From assembly GCA_001430745.1 (NCBI GenBank), contig KQ481950.1:964982-975574 (forward strand): a DNA stretch of 10,593 nt, read 5' to 3'. Every line of letters begins with the position of its first letter. The stretch's first letter is position 1. The notes beneath the pieces were generated by a model, which saw only the letters and a program-made list of their open reading frames with translations, was not told the DNA's origin and ran no database searches. Shown one piece after another: positions 1 through 9,837 of the stretch. Source of the stretch: Auxenochlorella pyrenoidosa. Its lineage: Eukaryota; Chlorophyta; Trebouxiophyceae; Chlorellales; Chlorellaceae. Position numbers and translations under genes: made by a program.

Positions 1-41
1 GGGAGGAGTGCTTGTGCAGGCGAGCAGGCCAGCATGGCATG

Positions 42-92
42 GCAGGTGCAGGTGCAGGTGCAGGTGGCAGGTGTGGTGTGGTGTGTGCCCCG
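42..92. repeat. Short GGTGCA/GGTGT simple repeat
   Basis: A GCAGGT hexamer is repeated about four times (44-69), grading into GGTGTGGTGTG. It lies in the presumed intron after exon 5 of the VHL-domain gene and has no coding meaning that I can see. Confidence 0.7.
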
Positions 93-214
93 AGCGCGGA
101 AACGTGAGCGCCAGCAGCGGCTCCGCGCCCGGCGGCCTGTGCCGTTCATCTCCCCAGGTGCAGCAGCCAGGGCACGCCAGCCCAGCCGGGCGCGCGGCGG
201 GCGGGCGCGCCGAC

Positions 215-1514
<1,300 letters not shown>

Positions 1515-2373
1515 GTCGGCGGCAAAGGCTGGCGGCCGCCGCCAGCCCGCTTCCGCCGTTCACCTGAGCTGCAGCACCTCGCTTATAGACGGTTCAGCTG
1601 CGCACGCACCGAGCAGCGTCGTTCGAGCGGTTCCGAGGTTCTTGTTCTCAAATACGGTCGCTTGCAGCGTCTTATGAACTGCTGTACTGTTAACCATCAA
1701 TTTTGTTTGCTCCATGAGCACTGCGCAAAAGGCACAAGGCTGCTGGATGCTGGGCCGGTGGGCCTCCCGCCTCGGTGGCGGCAACAGGGCACCCGCCAAG
1801 GTTTGTAGCCTGATTGTCGGGCAAGCGATGCAGCCAATTCATGAATACTTGAAATCATGCAAGTTTGGCTCCCAGTTCTGCTTGTCACAAATGGAGGACG
1901 CAGGACATTGCTAGCTGTCAACAGCCTGGTCCCTGTCAATCCTGCCATCAAGCCCATGAGCGCACTTCCCCCTTGTACAGCTCATGCCGTCCATCTGCCC
2001 ATTATGCTGTTCAATGTTACTGTAAAGTCAGCCCTGCAACAATCCTAAAGCCACCCTGACATCTGACTCTCCCTACTCAAGGCGCCGCGTGGCACGCCTG
2101 CTATGTGCTGTGCTTACTCGAATCTCCTCGTCACGGCTCATTGTGCCCTGTTTTGTGGCATTTGTGTGCCGTTCTTCCGTTTGGGAGTCTAGCTGCGTAT
2201 TTTTGGCGCTCGGTCTGCATTCTCCATCTCGTGCCCCGCCTTTTCTGGTCGGTGCGCGCACTGAAACTTCGCCGCGCTCTTCCTTTGGAGCCTCGCAGAC
2301 TCAGCAGAGATTCCTGGGACAGGTTCTGACCACTGCACACCCGGTGCGGGCAACCGGCGCCGGCGCCGCCGCC
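1515..2373. promoter_or_regulatory. Divergent intergenic region between the VHL-domain gene and the small membrane protein gene
   Basis: The genes on either side start away from this stretch, so it should hold both promoters and 5' leaders. It is less GC-rich than the coding parts, especially 1640-2050. Open frames of 60-180 codons occur on both strands but show no recognisable motif and no consistent splice structure. I see no clear TATA box; a TATA-like string lies near 1583. TGTAA, the poly(A) signal used in Chlamydomonas, occurs on the plus strand near 2021, but no plus-strand gene ends there. Confidence 0.45.
1564..1715 (-). other. Possible alternative 5' coding exon of the VHL-domain gene
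   Basis: On the minus strand an open frame starts at an ATG at 1715 (MEQTKLMVNSTAVHK...) and runs to a good donor, CTCAG|GTGAAC, at 1563. Splicing to the acceptor GTGCCGCAG ending at 1495 removes a 69-base intron and joins the VHL exon in frame (AG + C gives Ser, then GDDSEPCTLRF). The ATG at 1514 would then lie inside the intron. The block is less GC-rich than the other exons and I see no conserved motif in it, so it may simply be 5' UTR or promoter DNA. Confidence 0.28.
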
Positions 2374-2914
2374 ATGGCCGGCGGTGCAGCAGCAGGGAGT
2401 GACACTGGCGCACGCCACTACGGCGGCTCGTGGGCACTGGTGCGACAGATGTGGGACAAGAAACAGGTCCGGGGCTGGACTTACGCTCCCCTGCTTGGAG
2501 GTAAGGTGCCCATCATTGGCAGAGGTTGCATGCTTCCGCTGGTACCGCAATCAGCTGCAGCGCGATCTTGCAGCCACTGTTGTGCCACCAGCGCTCTCGC
2601 TGTGACCCGTGCCTCGTGCGCCTGAGTTCGACCCTCTGCAGGCTTCTTGTTTGCGGTGGCACCAATCGTGCTGCGGGGCAACACCAGGGTGCGGGCGCTG
2701 CTCTCCACGGTGGAGCGTGCCACTTGGACCTGCGCTGCTTATGACTGCTTGTGGCACGCCAAAATGTTCAAAATTCCGACTGCAGCCGCCATCCCCTTGA
2801 ACCCAGCCACTGCAGCTCCTGCTGGCCACGGAAGGCTTCATTGGCATCGGGACGCTGGCAATGGCCAACGGCATCGCCATCTGCTCCATTGTCAAGGAGC
2901 GCTCGCATGCATGA
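2374..2914 (+). CDS. Unrecognised small protein, probable membrane protein, three exons
   Basis: Proposed exons are 2374-2500, 2642-2688 and 2816-2914, with donors GTAAGG and GTGCGG, acceptors CTGCAG and CTGCAG, and phases 1 and 0. The product would be 90 residues. An Ala/Gly-rich start is followed by an amphipathic block (WALVRQMWDKKQVRGW) and two hydrophobic stretches: YAPLLGGFLFAVAPIVL at about 37-53, and LLLATEGFIGIGTLAMANGI at about 59-78, continuing to AICSIV. This suggests two membrane segments. The start is the first ATG of the frame, in a GCCGCCATGG context. I do not recognise the family. The middle exon is only 47 bases, and it could extend or use other sites: an acceptor ending at 2806 also keeps the frame. 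The C-terminus is uncertain because conserved-looking coding sequence reappears at 3123 without a good donor to reach it. The spacing suggests its own transcription unit. Confidence 0.5.
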
Positions 2915-3122
2915 AGCATCGACTGTGGCTGGTTTGTGCGACGTGTGCAGGCGTGAGTGCACATGCGCTGCACCCGCCATGGCGGTCCCGCTGCACCAAC
3001 CTGCCAGCACCCCATGTTCCAACTGTCGTTGTGACCAGTGCGCTGTGATGCATGAGTATGTTTTATCGTCTGTATATGCAGCACACGCTCTTGTCCTGCT
3101 GCAAAATTTTGTCTTTTACTAG

Positions 3123-3224
3123 AGGGATCCCATCAACCGCTTGCACCAGGGCGCCTGCCAAGCCATTGCCGAGATCTTCATCAATTGTTTTGAAAGCCTG
3201 AAATCGTGTTGGTTGGTAGTAATA
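3123..3224 (+). other. Probable orphan exon, perhaps the C-terminal part of the small membrane protein
   Basis: After a T-rich tract and a TTTTACTAG acceptor, an open frame reads RDPINRLHQGACQAIAEIF then INCFE before running to a TAG at 3225. Codon use is coding-like, and the Asp-Pro-Ile-Asn start with an amphipathic helix looks like a real protein segment. It would follow naturally on the ...SIVKER end of exon 3, but exon 3 has no good GT donor before its in-frame TGA at 2912. Either a non-canonical donor (a GC near 2909) is used, or the gene is damaged, or this belongs to another unit. Confidence 0.35.
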
Positions 3225-3227
3225 TAG

Positions 3228-3713
3228 GACCCTGGCGCAGCGGCATCTTGCATGCCCCCCCCGGCAAGCGCAGTGCAGTACTCCTGTCGCTGGTCTCAGG
3301 CTTTAAGGGCCTGCAAAATGACAACGGTGCTAAACAACCCAGCCTGTTCTGCCTGATAAACCGACAGGGCTGCCTTGCAAGAACAGATCTTGCTGCCCAT
3401 CGGGGGGAGTGCGATGGGGAGCGGGTTGGACCCCGCCGCCGCCGGGCCGTGCCTGGTCATGAGTAGGGTCGGTCGCCCCAAGCGCTCGCGGCCCCTGCTG
3501 CTCATCTCAACGATCCAAAGTAGCTTTTGGGTTTCGAGATCACGCAGAGAGAAGCTTTGTTCGTGCCTGCTTGGCGGTGGGTCGCCGCCTACTCCCCCTT
3601 TGCCTGCCCGTCCAACCCTCCCTCTTTACGCTTGCTGTCAATTATTCCCGATCAAACTACAAGTAACCATAAACGACTTCATCCAAGCCGCCCTGTAGCG
3701 AGAGCGGCAGGCC
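3228..3713. promoter_or_regulatory. Intergenic stretch and upstream region of the LRR-SGNH gene
   Basis: No convincing gene. The stretch 3370-3465 is GC-rich and open in several frames, but I could not place it in a splice model. 3560-3670 is pyrimidine-rich and less GC-rich, ending shortly before the ATG at 3714, and probably contains the promoter and 5' leader. No clear TATA box is visible. Confidence 0.35.
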
Positions 3714-6700
3714 ATGGCGCGCGCTAGGCTGCTGTGTCTCATATTCCTTGCTCACGCACTGCTCTGCGCCTTCTGTGCCGCCGCAGCATCTTCAGAAGGT
3801 GAGTGAGCGATCGCGGGGGGCCGTGAAACACGTGGGTTGATGGGTCCTTTCCCGCTGCCGCCGCCAGTGGCGGCTAGGCCTTGGCGGCACGTGAACACGC
3901 ACCCTCCGCCCCAAACAACGCCGCAGCCACCAAGCTTCTAGCCCAGAGGGATGCGATAGATAATTGGGGCGAGTTCAGCGAGGCCAACGGCCTGTCTGGC
4001 TGGAACGAGAGCACGCCCGTGTGCGAGTGGTCGGGCGTCGCTTGCTCTGCAGGCGGCGCTGTTACCGAGCTGTGAGTTTCTGCCAAGAGGGTTCAGCGCA
4101 TGACTTGCTCATCGTGCAAATGTGCTCCAGGGATGGTGTGTACGCGCAGGCGGCTGCCCACCCCCTCCACACTCTTGCGCACCTACTGCCAGCTGTCTGT
4201 CATCCAGGCCTCCCCCTGCCGCTGACGCCCCACTCTCCACTCATCCTTCTCAGCCACGCCCCTTTTCCCCCGTGCAGCGACCTGTCCTGCGGCGCCAACA
4301 GCACAGACGGCATGTGCGCCGTGCAGGCGGCGGGCTCGCTGGCAGCAGAGCTGTCCACCATCAAGTGAGTGGAAGGGCTGCTGGCACCAGGCCGTGTGAG
4401 GCACCTTTCCCTGCTGCTGCCAGCAGTGGTCCTGCCAGCTGATCAGCCCACCACATTGCTTCTTGGCGGGACAGACTGAGCCGCGCACACCCTCGTAATC
4501 CCTCATCACGCCTGACTGGCGTGGCACCCGCCTGCTGTTGCAGGACGCTTGAAGGCCTTAGCTTCGCCGGCCAGGCGCTGACGGGCCCCCTGCCGCCCGT
4601 CTGGGGCATGAAGGGTGCCTTCCGGTCGCTCATGGTTCTCGACCTGTCCAGCAACAACCTGACGGGGACTGTCCCCGCCTCCTGGGGCGGCCCCGCAGCC
4701 TTTCCAGAGCTGGAGCAAATGTGAGCGAGCTGCTTCCCCTCTGAACTCCATACAGCGCAAGGGGCACACGGCCGGCTTGCAGCCGCAGGTTGTGTGGGGC
4801 GCTGGCGCCCGCAAGGCTGCGCAGTACAGTGCCCAGAAGCCGAGAGGCGGGGCGGTCTAGCAAAAGGGTTTGGCTGGGCTCCCACTCTCACCGACCTCAT
4901 GCCAGCCCCGCGCTCCCCTCCCCGGCTGCTTCCACAGGCTGCTTGGCGGCAACCCAGAGCTGTGCGGCGCTGTGCCTGCTTTGCTGCAGCCCAAGCTGGA
5001 CTGCCCCGCCGACGCTGGGGGCTGCGCCAACGGCACGCTGCCGGCCTGCCCCCTGGCCGACGAGCAGAAGACGCCGCGCAAGGAGGTCTGCATCCAGCCC
5101 GACCCGCTGCCAAGCGTGCCCAGGTGTGCAGCGGTGGCCGGGGAGGTGGGCGGGAGAGCGCAACGCTTGCAACAACAATGTTCGGCGCTCAGTGAGGTGC
5201 GCAAACCTGCCTGCACCTCTGGGTGGTATGCAGCCGCCTCTCGGGGCAGCTGCACCCTGGCAGGGGCGCCGCCTCGCATGCGTGCTTGCCTATGCGCCCT
5301 GCCGGGGAACCCGTGCCCTGTGCCGCAGCTGGATGAGGGAGTACAACCCCTGGCTGGAAGCCAAGCCTGATGCCGAGGAGCAGCGGCGCAACAACAAGCG
5401 CCTCGTGCAGAAGGCAAACGAGGACGGCATCAGGTGGGCATGCAGAGGCGCACAATGGGCTGTGCTGATGGCTGTGCTGCCCAGAGCAGGCTGCAGTGCA
5501 GGCCACAGTGTGGCCTGCTGCTCGTCTCCACAGCTGGGGGCAAGGAGCAGCTCCGGGCGGCCAGTGGAGGCTGCAGGGCGAGCACCGAAAGAGTCAAGCC
5601 ATACCTCTTGACTCTTTGCAAGTTGCGATCCGGCTGCGCACTGTGGGTGCCCCGGTGCCTGCTCCTGCAGCGAGGCCCAAGCCCCCGGCCACGCCTTCCC
5701 CTCCCCCTCCATCATCACCTCGCCCACCCTGGCCCCCCCCTGCAAAGCACCCCCCCCCCTCCCTGCCCCCCTTGCAGGTACGACATGGTCCTGTACGGCG
5801 ACTCGATCACGTGGAAGGCCTCCACCTACCCGGGAGTGTGGGGCGACTACTTTGGCGACCTGGGCGCCCCCTCCGCCCCGCTGGGCGTCATCTTCAACCA
5901 GGTGTCCGACCTGGCGTACCGCATCACCACCGGGGACGAGCTGTTCACGCTGCCGCCCAAAGTGGTGGTGAGCCGGCGGGGGGTGTGGTGGTGCACCAAG
6001 GACAGACTGGACAGACAGACAGAGCGGGGAGGGGAGGCTGGGCAGGCGGCACTGGGGCACCAGAGCTCTCTTGCGCCGGCGGCTGCCCCGGGCTGGGGAT
6101 GGTGCCGAGTCGATCCGGCTTTGAGGCGGGACAAGCAGGCAGGAAGATGGGCCAACATGTGCTGCGTGCGATGCGCAGACTGGTTCCCAGCCTGCTGCCG
6201 GCCGCGTGTGGTCTGCGGCCCGCCCCGCCGACAGCCCCTCGCCCTCCTCACCACCCCAACCCTCACCCGCACACGCACCCCACCCCGCCGCAGGTGCTGC
6301 TCATCGGCGTGAACAACATCGAGCGCGGCCCGCAGCCGGCCGACGACCTGGATGGCCTCATCAAGTGGCTGCAGCAGGCCTACCCGGGCACCCACCTCAT
6401 TGTGCTCAACCTGCTGCCCACGGATGTGGATGTGTACCTCGATATCGAGGGCACCAACAAGCAGTACAAGCGGGTGGCGGCCGAGGTGCGTGTGTGGGGG
6501 GTTGGGGGGGGTGTGGGGTGGGCGGCCCTGTGGCAGCGCCCTGTCCCGTACTGGCTCGCCTGAGGTCACCGGCTGAATGTGCTCCGCGCTGCGCCCCCGT
6601 CCTGACGCCCATCTGCCCACCACGTGGCTGCCCGCCGCTGGCCCCCTGCATGCAGAACGGGGTGCAGTTCTCCACCTGCGGGTCCGACATCGACCCCTCG

Positions 6701-6811
6701 GACCGCTCGCAGCTCTACGACGGCATACACCCGACCCCACGCGGCCTTGAAATCCTCTTCTCCTGCCTGGCGCCACAGGTCAAGGCCGCGGTGGCGCAGT
6801 CGCCGTGCTGA
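3714..6811 (+). CDS. Secreted LRR-SGNH (GDSL-type) hydrolase fusion, complete, nine exons
   Basis: Exons: 3714-3798, 3927-4071, 4278-4364, 4544-4720, 4938-5123, 5329-5433, 5778-5967, 6294-6485, 6656-6811. All introns are GT-AG, phases match throughout, and the total is 1323 bases, 440 residues plus TGA. Residues 1-25 are a signal peptide (ARLLCLIFLAHALLCAFCAA). Residues 30-77 form a plant-type LRR N-cap with W42 and the C61-E-W-S-G-V-A-C68 motif. LRR-like repeats follow to about 181, the clearest being VLDLSSNNLTGTVPASW (137-153). A Cys-rich linker covers 187-216. From 262 comes an SGNH hydrolase: block I LYGDSIT with nucleophile Ser271, block III LLIGVNN with Asn332, block V YDGIHPT with Asp411 and His414. 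These residues predict an esterase, lipase or acetylhydrolase acting outside the cell or in the secretory route; substrate unknown. Block II reads GVIFNQVSDLAYRI and lacks the usual glycines. N-glycosylation sequons at 55, 84, 144 and 196 fit secretion. No transmembrane anchor follows the signal peptide. Confidence 0.9.
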
Positions 6812-7213
6812 GGCCCCCCCCCCCCGCCGCCGCGCTCAGGCCGGGCTGCTGCACTGTGCCGCTTGTATACAGTTTTGCTCACGCTCTGATTCTTATGCCA
6901 TTCAGCAGTAGGCGCCCATACCACCCTGCACATAGCTCCCCGAAACCCTTGATCCATTAAGTTGCCTAAATCCACATGCAGCCCCGTTGTATAGGCTCCT
7001 GGCCCATGCCTCACCTGTGTACCCCCCCAGTGAACAAACGCGTGCAGACCCTGCTCTGCTTGACGAACGGCATATGTTTCCAGCCCTGCTGACATGCCGC
7101 CTTTAACAACGGAACGCTCGAGGGGCAGGCTGCAGCTTGAGGGGCAAGCAGGAACCAGTTGGAGTGGTCAGTTGCAGCTGCCACACGAGCGAGAAGTGGG
7201 GCAAGGCGCCAGC
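6683..7213. repeat. Duplicated segment, upstream copy (SGNH last exon plus downstream flank)
   Basis: Two blocks of this segment recur further right: 6683 to about 6732 (inside the last SGNH exon) and about 6841-7213 (3' UTR and flank). They match 9007-9060 and 9060-9445 in the same orientation. Landmarks include TGCCGC.TGT..., CAGTTTTG.TCACGCTC, TATGCCATT.AGCAG, CCCATGCCT.ACCTGT, CTGCTCTGCTTGAC.AAC and GCTCGAGGGGCAGGCTG. By eye the flank is about 75-85 percent identical with small indels. About 105 bases of exon and 3' UTR (6733-6840) are missing from the other copy. Confidence 0.85.
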
Positions 7214-7438
7214 TCATCTGAGATTGAGCACAGAGGACGTCCTACCAATGCTTCATCGAGTCCGAGTTGCCCAATGAGCACCAACAGCTCTTCAGGGGGC
7301 GACTCTGCCATGTGTAGACAGGACTCAGCTTGCATGCGGCCGGCATGAGTCCCCACCGCCCCGCACGACGCAGCAGCGGCTCTGCGCTGGGCCTTGCTTG
7401 CGTGGTGCGCCCCTTCCGCGCCACCTTTCGAAGTTCAC
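6812..7438. other. 3' UTR of the LRR-SGNH gene and upstream region of the next gene
   Basis: A C-rich tract (6814-6830) follows the stop codon. Most of the rest is the duplicated flank described separately. No TGTAA or AATAAA signal is evident near the stop. From about 7214 the sequence is single-copy here and should carry the promoter of the gene starting at 7439; a CCAAT string lies near 7246. No open frame here looks like a gene. Confidence 0.5.
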
Positions 7439-8429
7439 ATGCTTGTTATCACACCGCCCGATGCCAGTGTCTTTGAACGGGCTCGCGCCTGGCTGCTGGA
7501 GGCGGCGAGCTCGCTCTTCGGACCCATCCCCGGCAGCAGAGCGCATGTCGACGCGTTGTTCGACACTATCAAGCTGAGGAACGATGAGATGAGCAAGCCG
7601 GCGGGGCAGCGCGACGAGGCGCGCCTCCTGCAGCTCACCAAAAGGGTGCTTCGGCTCGTAGCTGAGCGCAACGAGGTGAGCACGGCGGAATAACCACCTG
7701 TGCGCTGGCCGACACTGAAGGGCGGCTGCGCCACAGAGGTTGCCAGAGCGCCGGTGCCGTCAACCCTGCTCGCTGCTCTCCCTGCCAACCCTCCGCCTCC
7801 TGCTGTAGCCAGGGTATATTGTCCGCCTCCGTGCATTGGGTCATCAATAAGATCGCCATATATTGCTGCTTCCTGCAAGTGCAGTTTCTGCTTCAGCAGT
7901 ACCAAACGGCACAGCACACGTTCCTGGAGCCCACGCCAAAGTGCTGCGCCGACTGCCTGCGAGTGCGCCAGCGAGTGGCATCCTCCTGCCAGGCCTTTGC
8001 TGCGTGGCACGAGGCCTTCAGAACCGGCACCCACCAGCAGCTGCAGGCGGCAGAGCAGGGGGATCCGGACCCGCCGATGCCGGCGCCGCCCTTTGAGCTG
8101 CAGCTGCCTGAATGCGTGCCAGAGGAGATGCCACCGAGTGTAGACCGCTGCTCAAGCTGCCAAGACGACCTCAACCATGTGGGTTGGCCTGGGTGTGCTG
8201 TGCAGCAGGCGCGGGGTGGGATTTGCGGGCCTGACTCCGTGTTCACCTCGCTGCGAAGCGCGGTGCACGCTGCTTGGCTGGTGCTTGCTCCCTCTGCAGC
8301 TGACGTGACCAGCCATGTGCTTCATACATCGTTGCTTTTGCCTTTCGCCTTCCCACCTGTCCTGTGTAGTACCTGAACTTGGAGCAGCAGTTACGCCAAG
8401 AACTAGCAGCGAACGGTGCTCGCTGCTGA
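7439..8429 (+). CDS. Hypothetical protein with Cys-pair motifs, three exons
   Basis: Exons 7439-7675, 7885-8178 and 8370-8429 keep phase 0 at both junctions (donors GTGAGC and GTGGGT, acceptors AAGTGCAG and CTGTGTAG) and give 196 residues. I do not recognise the family. Residues 1-79 look helical and charged (RDEARLLQLTKRVLRLVAER). Exon 2 continues with FLLQQYQTAQHTFLEP, then KCCADCLRVRQRVASSC (98-114), an acidic Pro-rich stretch, and DRCSSCQDDLNH (166-177). The two CxxC-like pairs, C100-x-x-C103 and C168-x-x-C171, could bind zinc or form a disulfide. The last exon adds YLNLEQQLRQELAANGARC, another helix. There is no signal peptide or membrane segment, so it is probably soluble and intracellular. 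The start is the first ATG of the open frame. An acceptor at 7896 would shorten exon 2 by four codons, and the end is uncertain because a good donor (GAG|GTACGC) overlaps the stop region. Confidence 0.6.
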
Positions 8430-9006
8430 GGTACGCAGCTGCTGCGGCACATGAAGTTAGGCCAGGCAAGCGCAGGCGGGCACATCGTCGGCAGGCCCGG
8501 GCTCAGAGGCGGCCGGTGAGGCAGGGCGAGGGCGTGCCTGCGGTCTGTCTCCACTTGAGCAACCTGCCATGCATAGGCCTGCCTCAGCTGGCTACTTCCC
8601 GCTGCCTGAGCATCCCGCTTCCCCGCCTGCACCTCCTGCTGCTGCACCTGCTGCAGGCTGGCAGTTGGCAGCACCAGACATTGTCCAGGTCTTCACTGCA
8701 CCTTTGCAGTCGTGCTTGCTAGCGCATTCTGCCTCGCCACAGCACGACCGCACCGCAGTGTGAGGGGTGAGTGCCCGGGTTCGGCCAGTCTGGGCTGACG
8801 GGAATTACCGGCACAGTCATGTCCAGCTGTTTAGAGCTGGTGGCAACGATTCACCTGCATGCTGCCTGCAATAACCCTGCCTCCTTGAGCATGCGGGCCC
8901 CCACCATACCTGTGCATTTTGCAATACTTATGCCGGCCCCCCGTCTCCTGTTTGCAGCCTGGCGCAGCGCCGGCCCGGGCTCCTGCCCGCGGAGGCGCGG
9001 CCCTAG
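8430..9006. other. Intergenic region with no supported gene
   Basis: Open frames exist on both strands, for example a Pro/Ala-rich plus-strand one at 8569-8763, but none shows a recognisable motif or fits a splice model. 8800-8950 is less GC-rich and contains a TTTGCAG acceptor-like string at 8953-8959 just upstream of the SGNH exon relic. It may be remnant intron of the duplicated gene, but I could not align it to an intron of the intact copy. Confidence 0.4.
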
Positions 9007-9060
9007 TCCGACATCGACCTTACCGACCGCTCGCAGCTGTACAACAGCATCCACCATTCT
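9007..9060 (+). pseudogene. Relic of the last exon of the SGNH hydrolase gene
   Basis: In frame this reads SDIDLTDRSQLYNSIHHS, against SDIDPSDRSQLYDGIHPT in the intact gene (residues 399-416). The catalytic Asp is replaced by Asn and the neighbouring Gly by Ser; the catalytic His remains. A TAG stop lies immediately upstream in the same frame (9004-9006), and after 9060 the sequence jumps to what corresponds to the 3' UTR. No other SGNH or LRR exon is recognisable upstream, so this is a broken fragment. Confidence 0.82.
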
Positions 9061-9445
9061 GCTGGACTCCTGCACCGTGCCGCCTGTGATCAGTTTTGTT
9101 CACGCTCCTTCCAAATTTTATGCCATTTAGCAGGAGGCGCACTATGTGACCCTGCAGACAGTTCCCCAAAGCCCCTGGACCAATCAATTGGCTACATCAG
9201 CATGCAGTCCTGCTGTACAGGCTTCTGCCCCATGCCTGACCTGTCGGAACCCCCCCCCCCTTCCCCAAGGAATGCGTGCAGACCCCTGCTCTGCTTGACA
9301 AACATGATATGTTTCCAGCCATGCTGGATGCCGCCTTTAACAGTGACTCGCTCGAGGGGCAGGCTGGAGGTCGAGGGGCAAGCAGGAACTAGTGGAACGC
9401 AGGTTGCAGCTGCCACATGAGCGAGAGGTGGGGCAAAGCGCCAGC
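9007..9445. repeat. Duplicated segment, downstream copy
   Basis: Direct-orientation partner of 6683-7213. It starts with the exon relic and continues with a well conserved copy of the 3' flank (TATGCCATTTAGCAGG, CTGCTCTGCTTGACAAAC, ACTCGCTCGAGGGGCAGG, GGTTGCAGCTGCCACATGAG). The right boundary is where the shared GCGCCAGC string ends. It lies between the hypothetical gene and the GH1 gene, as the first copy lies between the SGNH gene and the hypothetical gene. Confidence 0.85.
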
Positions 9446-9837
9446 GCGACGACGTGGCGGCGGATGATGCAGTCTGGCGGCGAACCCAAACTGATGCACT
9501 TGTTGCGGCATACGTGCCTGTGTGCTGCAGCACTGTGGAAAAACTACCCGCCCTTGACTGTGCTGCTGCTGGAGGAAGGGGTTGCGGGCTCTGTCGACCA
9601 GGGACTCTATTCGGCTGCTCGAGTGCGATCCTCTGGGTAGCAGAAGCACGCGGGCAAGGGGGCGACATCCCGCGCCAGCCGATCATGAGCGGTGCTGCTT
9701 GCCGCCGCTGCCGGGCACTGCGCCACGGTGATGGCGTCCAGGGGTTGCCTTCCGCCATGCACCAAAATCCTGCCTCGCCGCTCTGTCCCAAGCAGGCTGT
9801 ATCAGTATTGATGGGTGGCGGCGGAGTGCGGACTCGC
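9446..9837. promoter_or_regulatory. Upstream region of the GH1 gene, possibly including extra N-terminal coding sequence
   Basis: The frame of the first GH1 exon stays open upstream to about 9454, with in-frame ATGs at 9685, 9757 and 9811. The encoded sequence (Cys-, Arg- and Gly-rich) shows no known motif and no clear signal peptide, so I treat it as leader or promoter DNA. A CCAAT string near 9180 lies within the repeat further upstream. Confidence 0.35.

Noticed and set aside
1..214. Continuation of exon 5 frame of the VHL-domain gene and other short frames
   Set aside because: After ...IGKDQ the translation turns into Pro/Arg/Ala noise, so this is taken as intron.
2089..2625. 178-codon open frame on the plus strand
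   Set aside because: Only its part from 2374 to 2500 shows coding character; the rest is leader or intron with in-phase donor and acceptor, so it is not taken as one gene.
3365..3470. GC-rich block reading ILLPIGGSAMGSGLDPAAAG, considered as a further exon of the small membrane protein gene
   Set aside because: It follows an acceptor-like AACAG, but I found no phase-consistent donor linking it to 3123-3224 and no recognisable motif.
4361..5113. 250-codon open frame on the minus strand
   Set aside because: It is the shadow of LRR exons 4 and 5 and their introns; its translation is low-complexity Arg/Pro/Ala and has no motif.
5496..6563. 355-codon plus-strand frame
   Set aside because: Only its last part (6294-6485) is a real exon. 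The rest crosses intron 6, the exon 7 region in the wrong frame, and intron 7, giving Pro-rich noise.
8569..8763. Pro/Ala-rich 64-codon frame
   Set aside because: Low complexity, no motif, and no splice connection to the hypothetical gene that ends at 8429.
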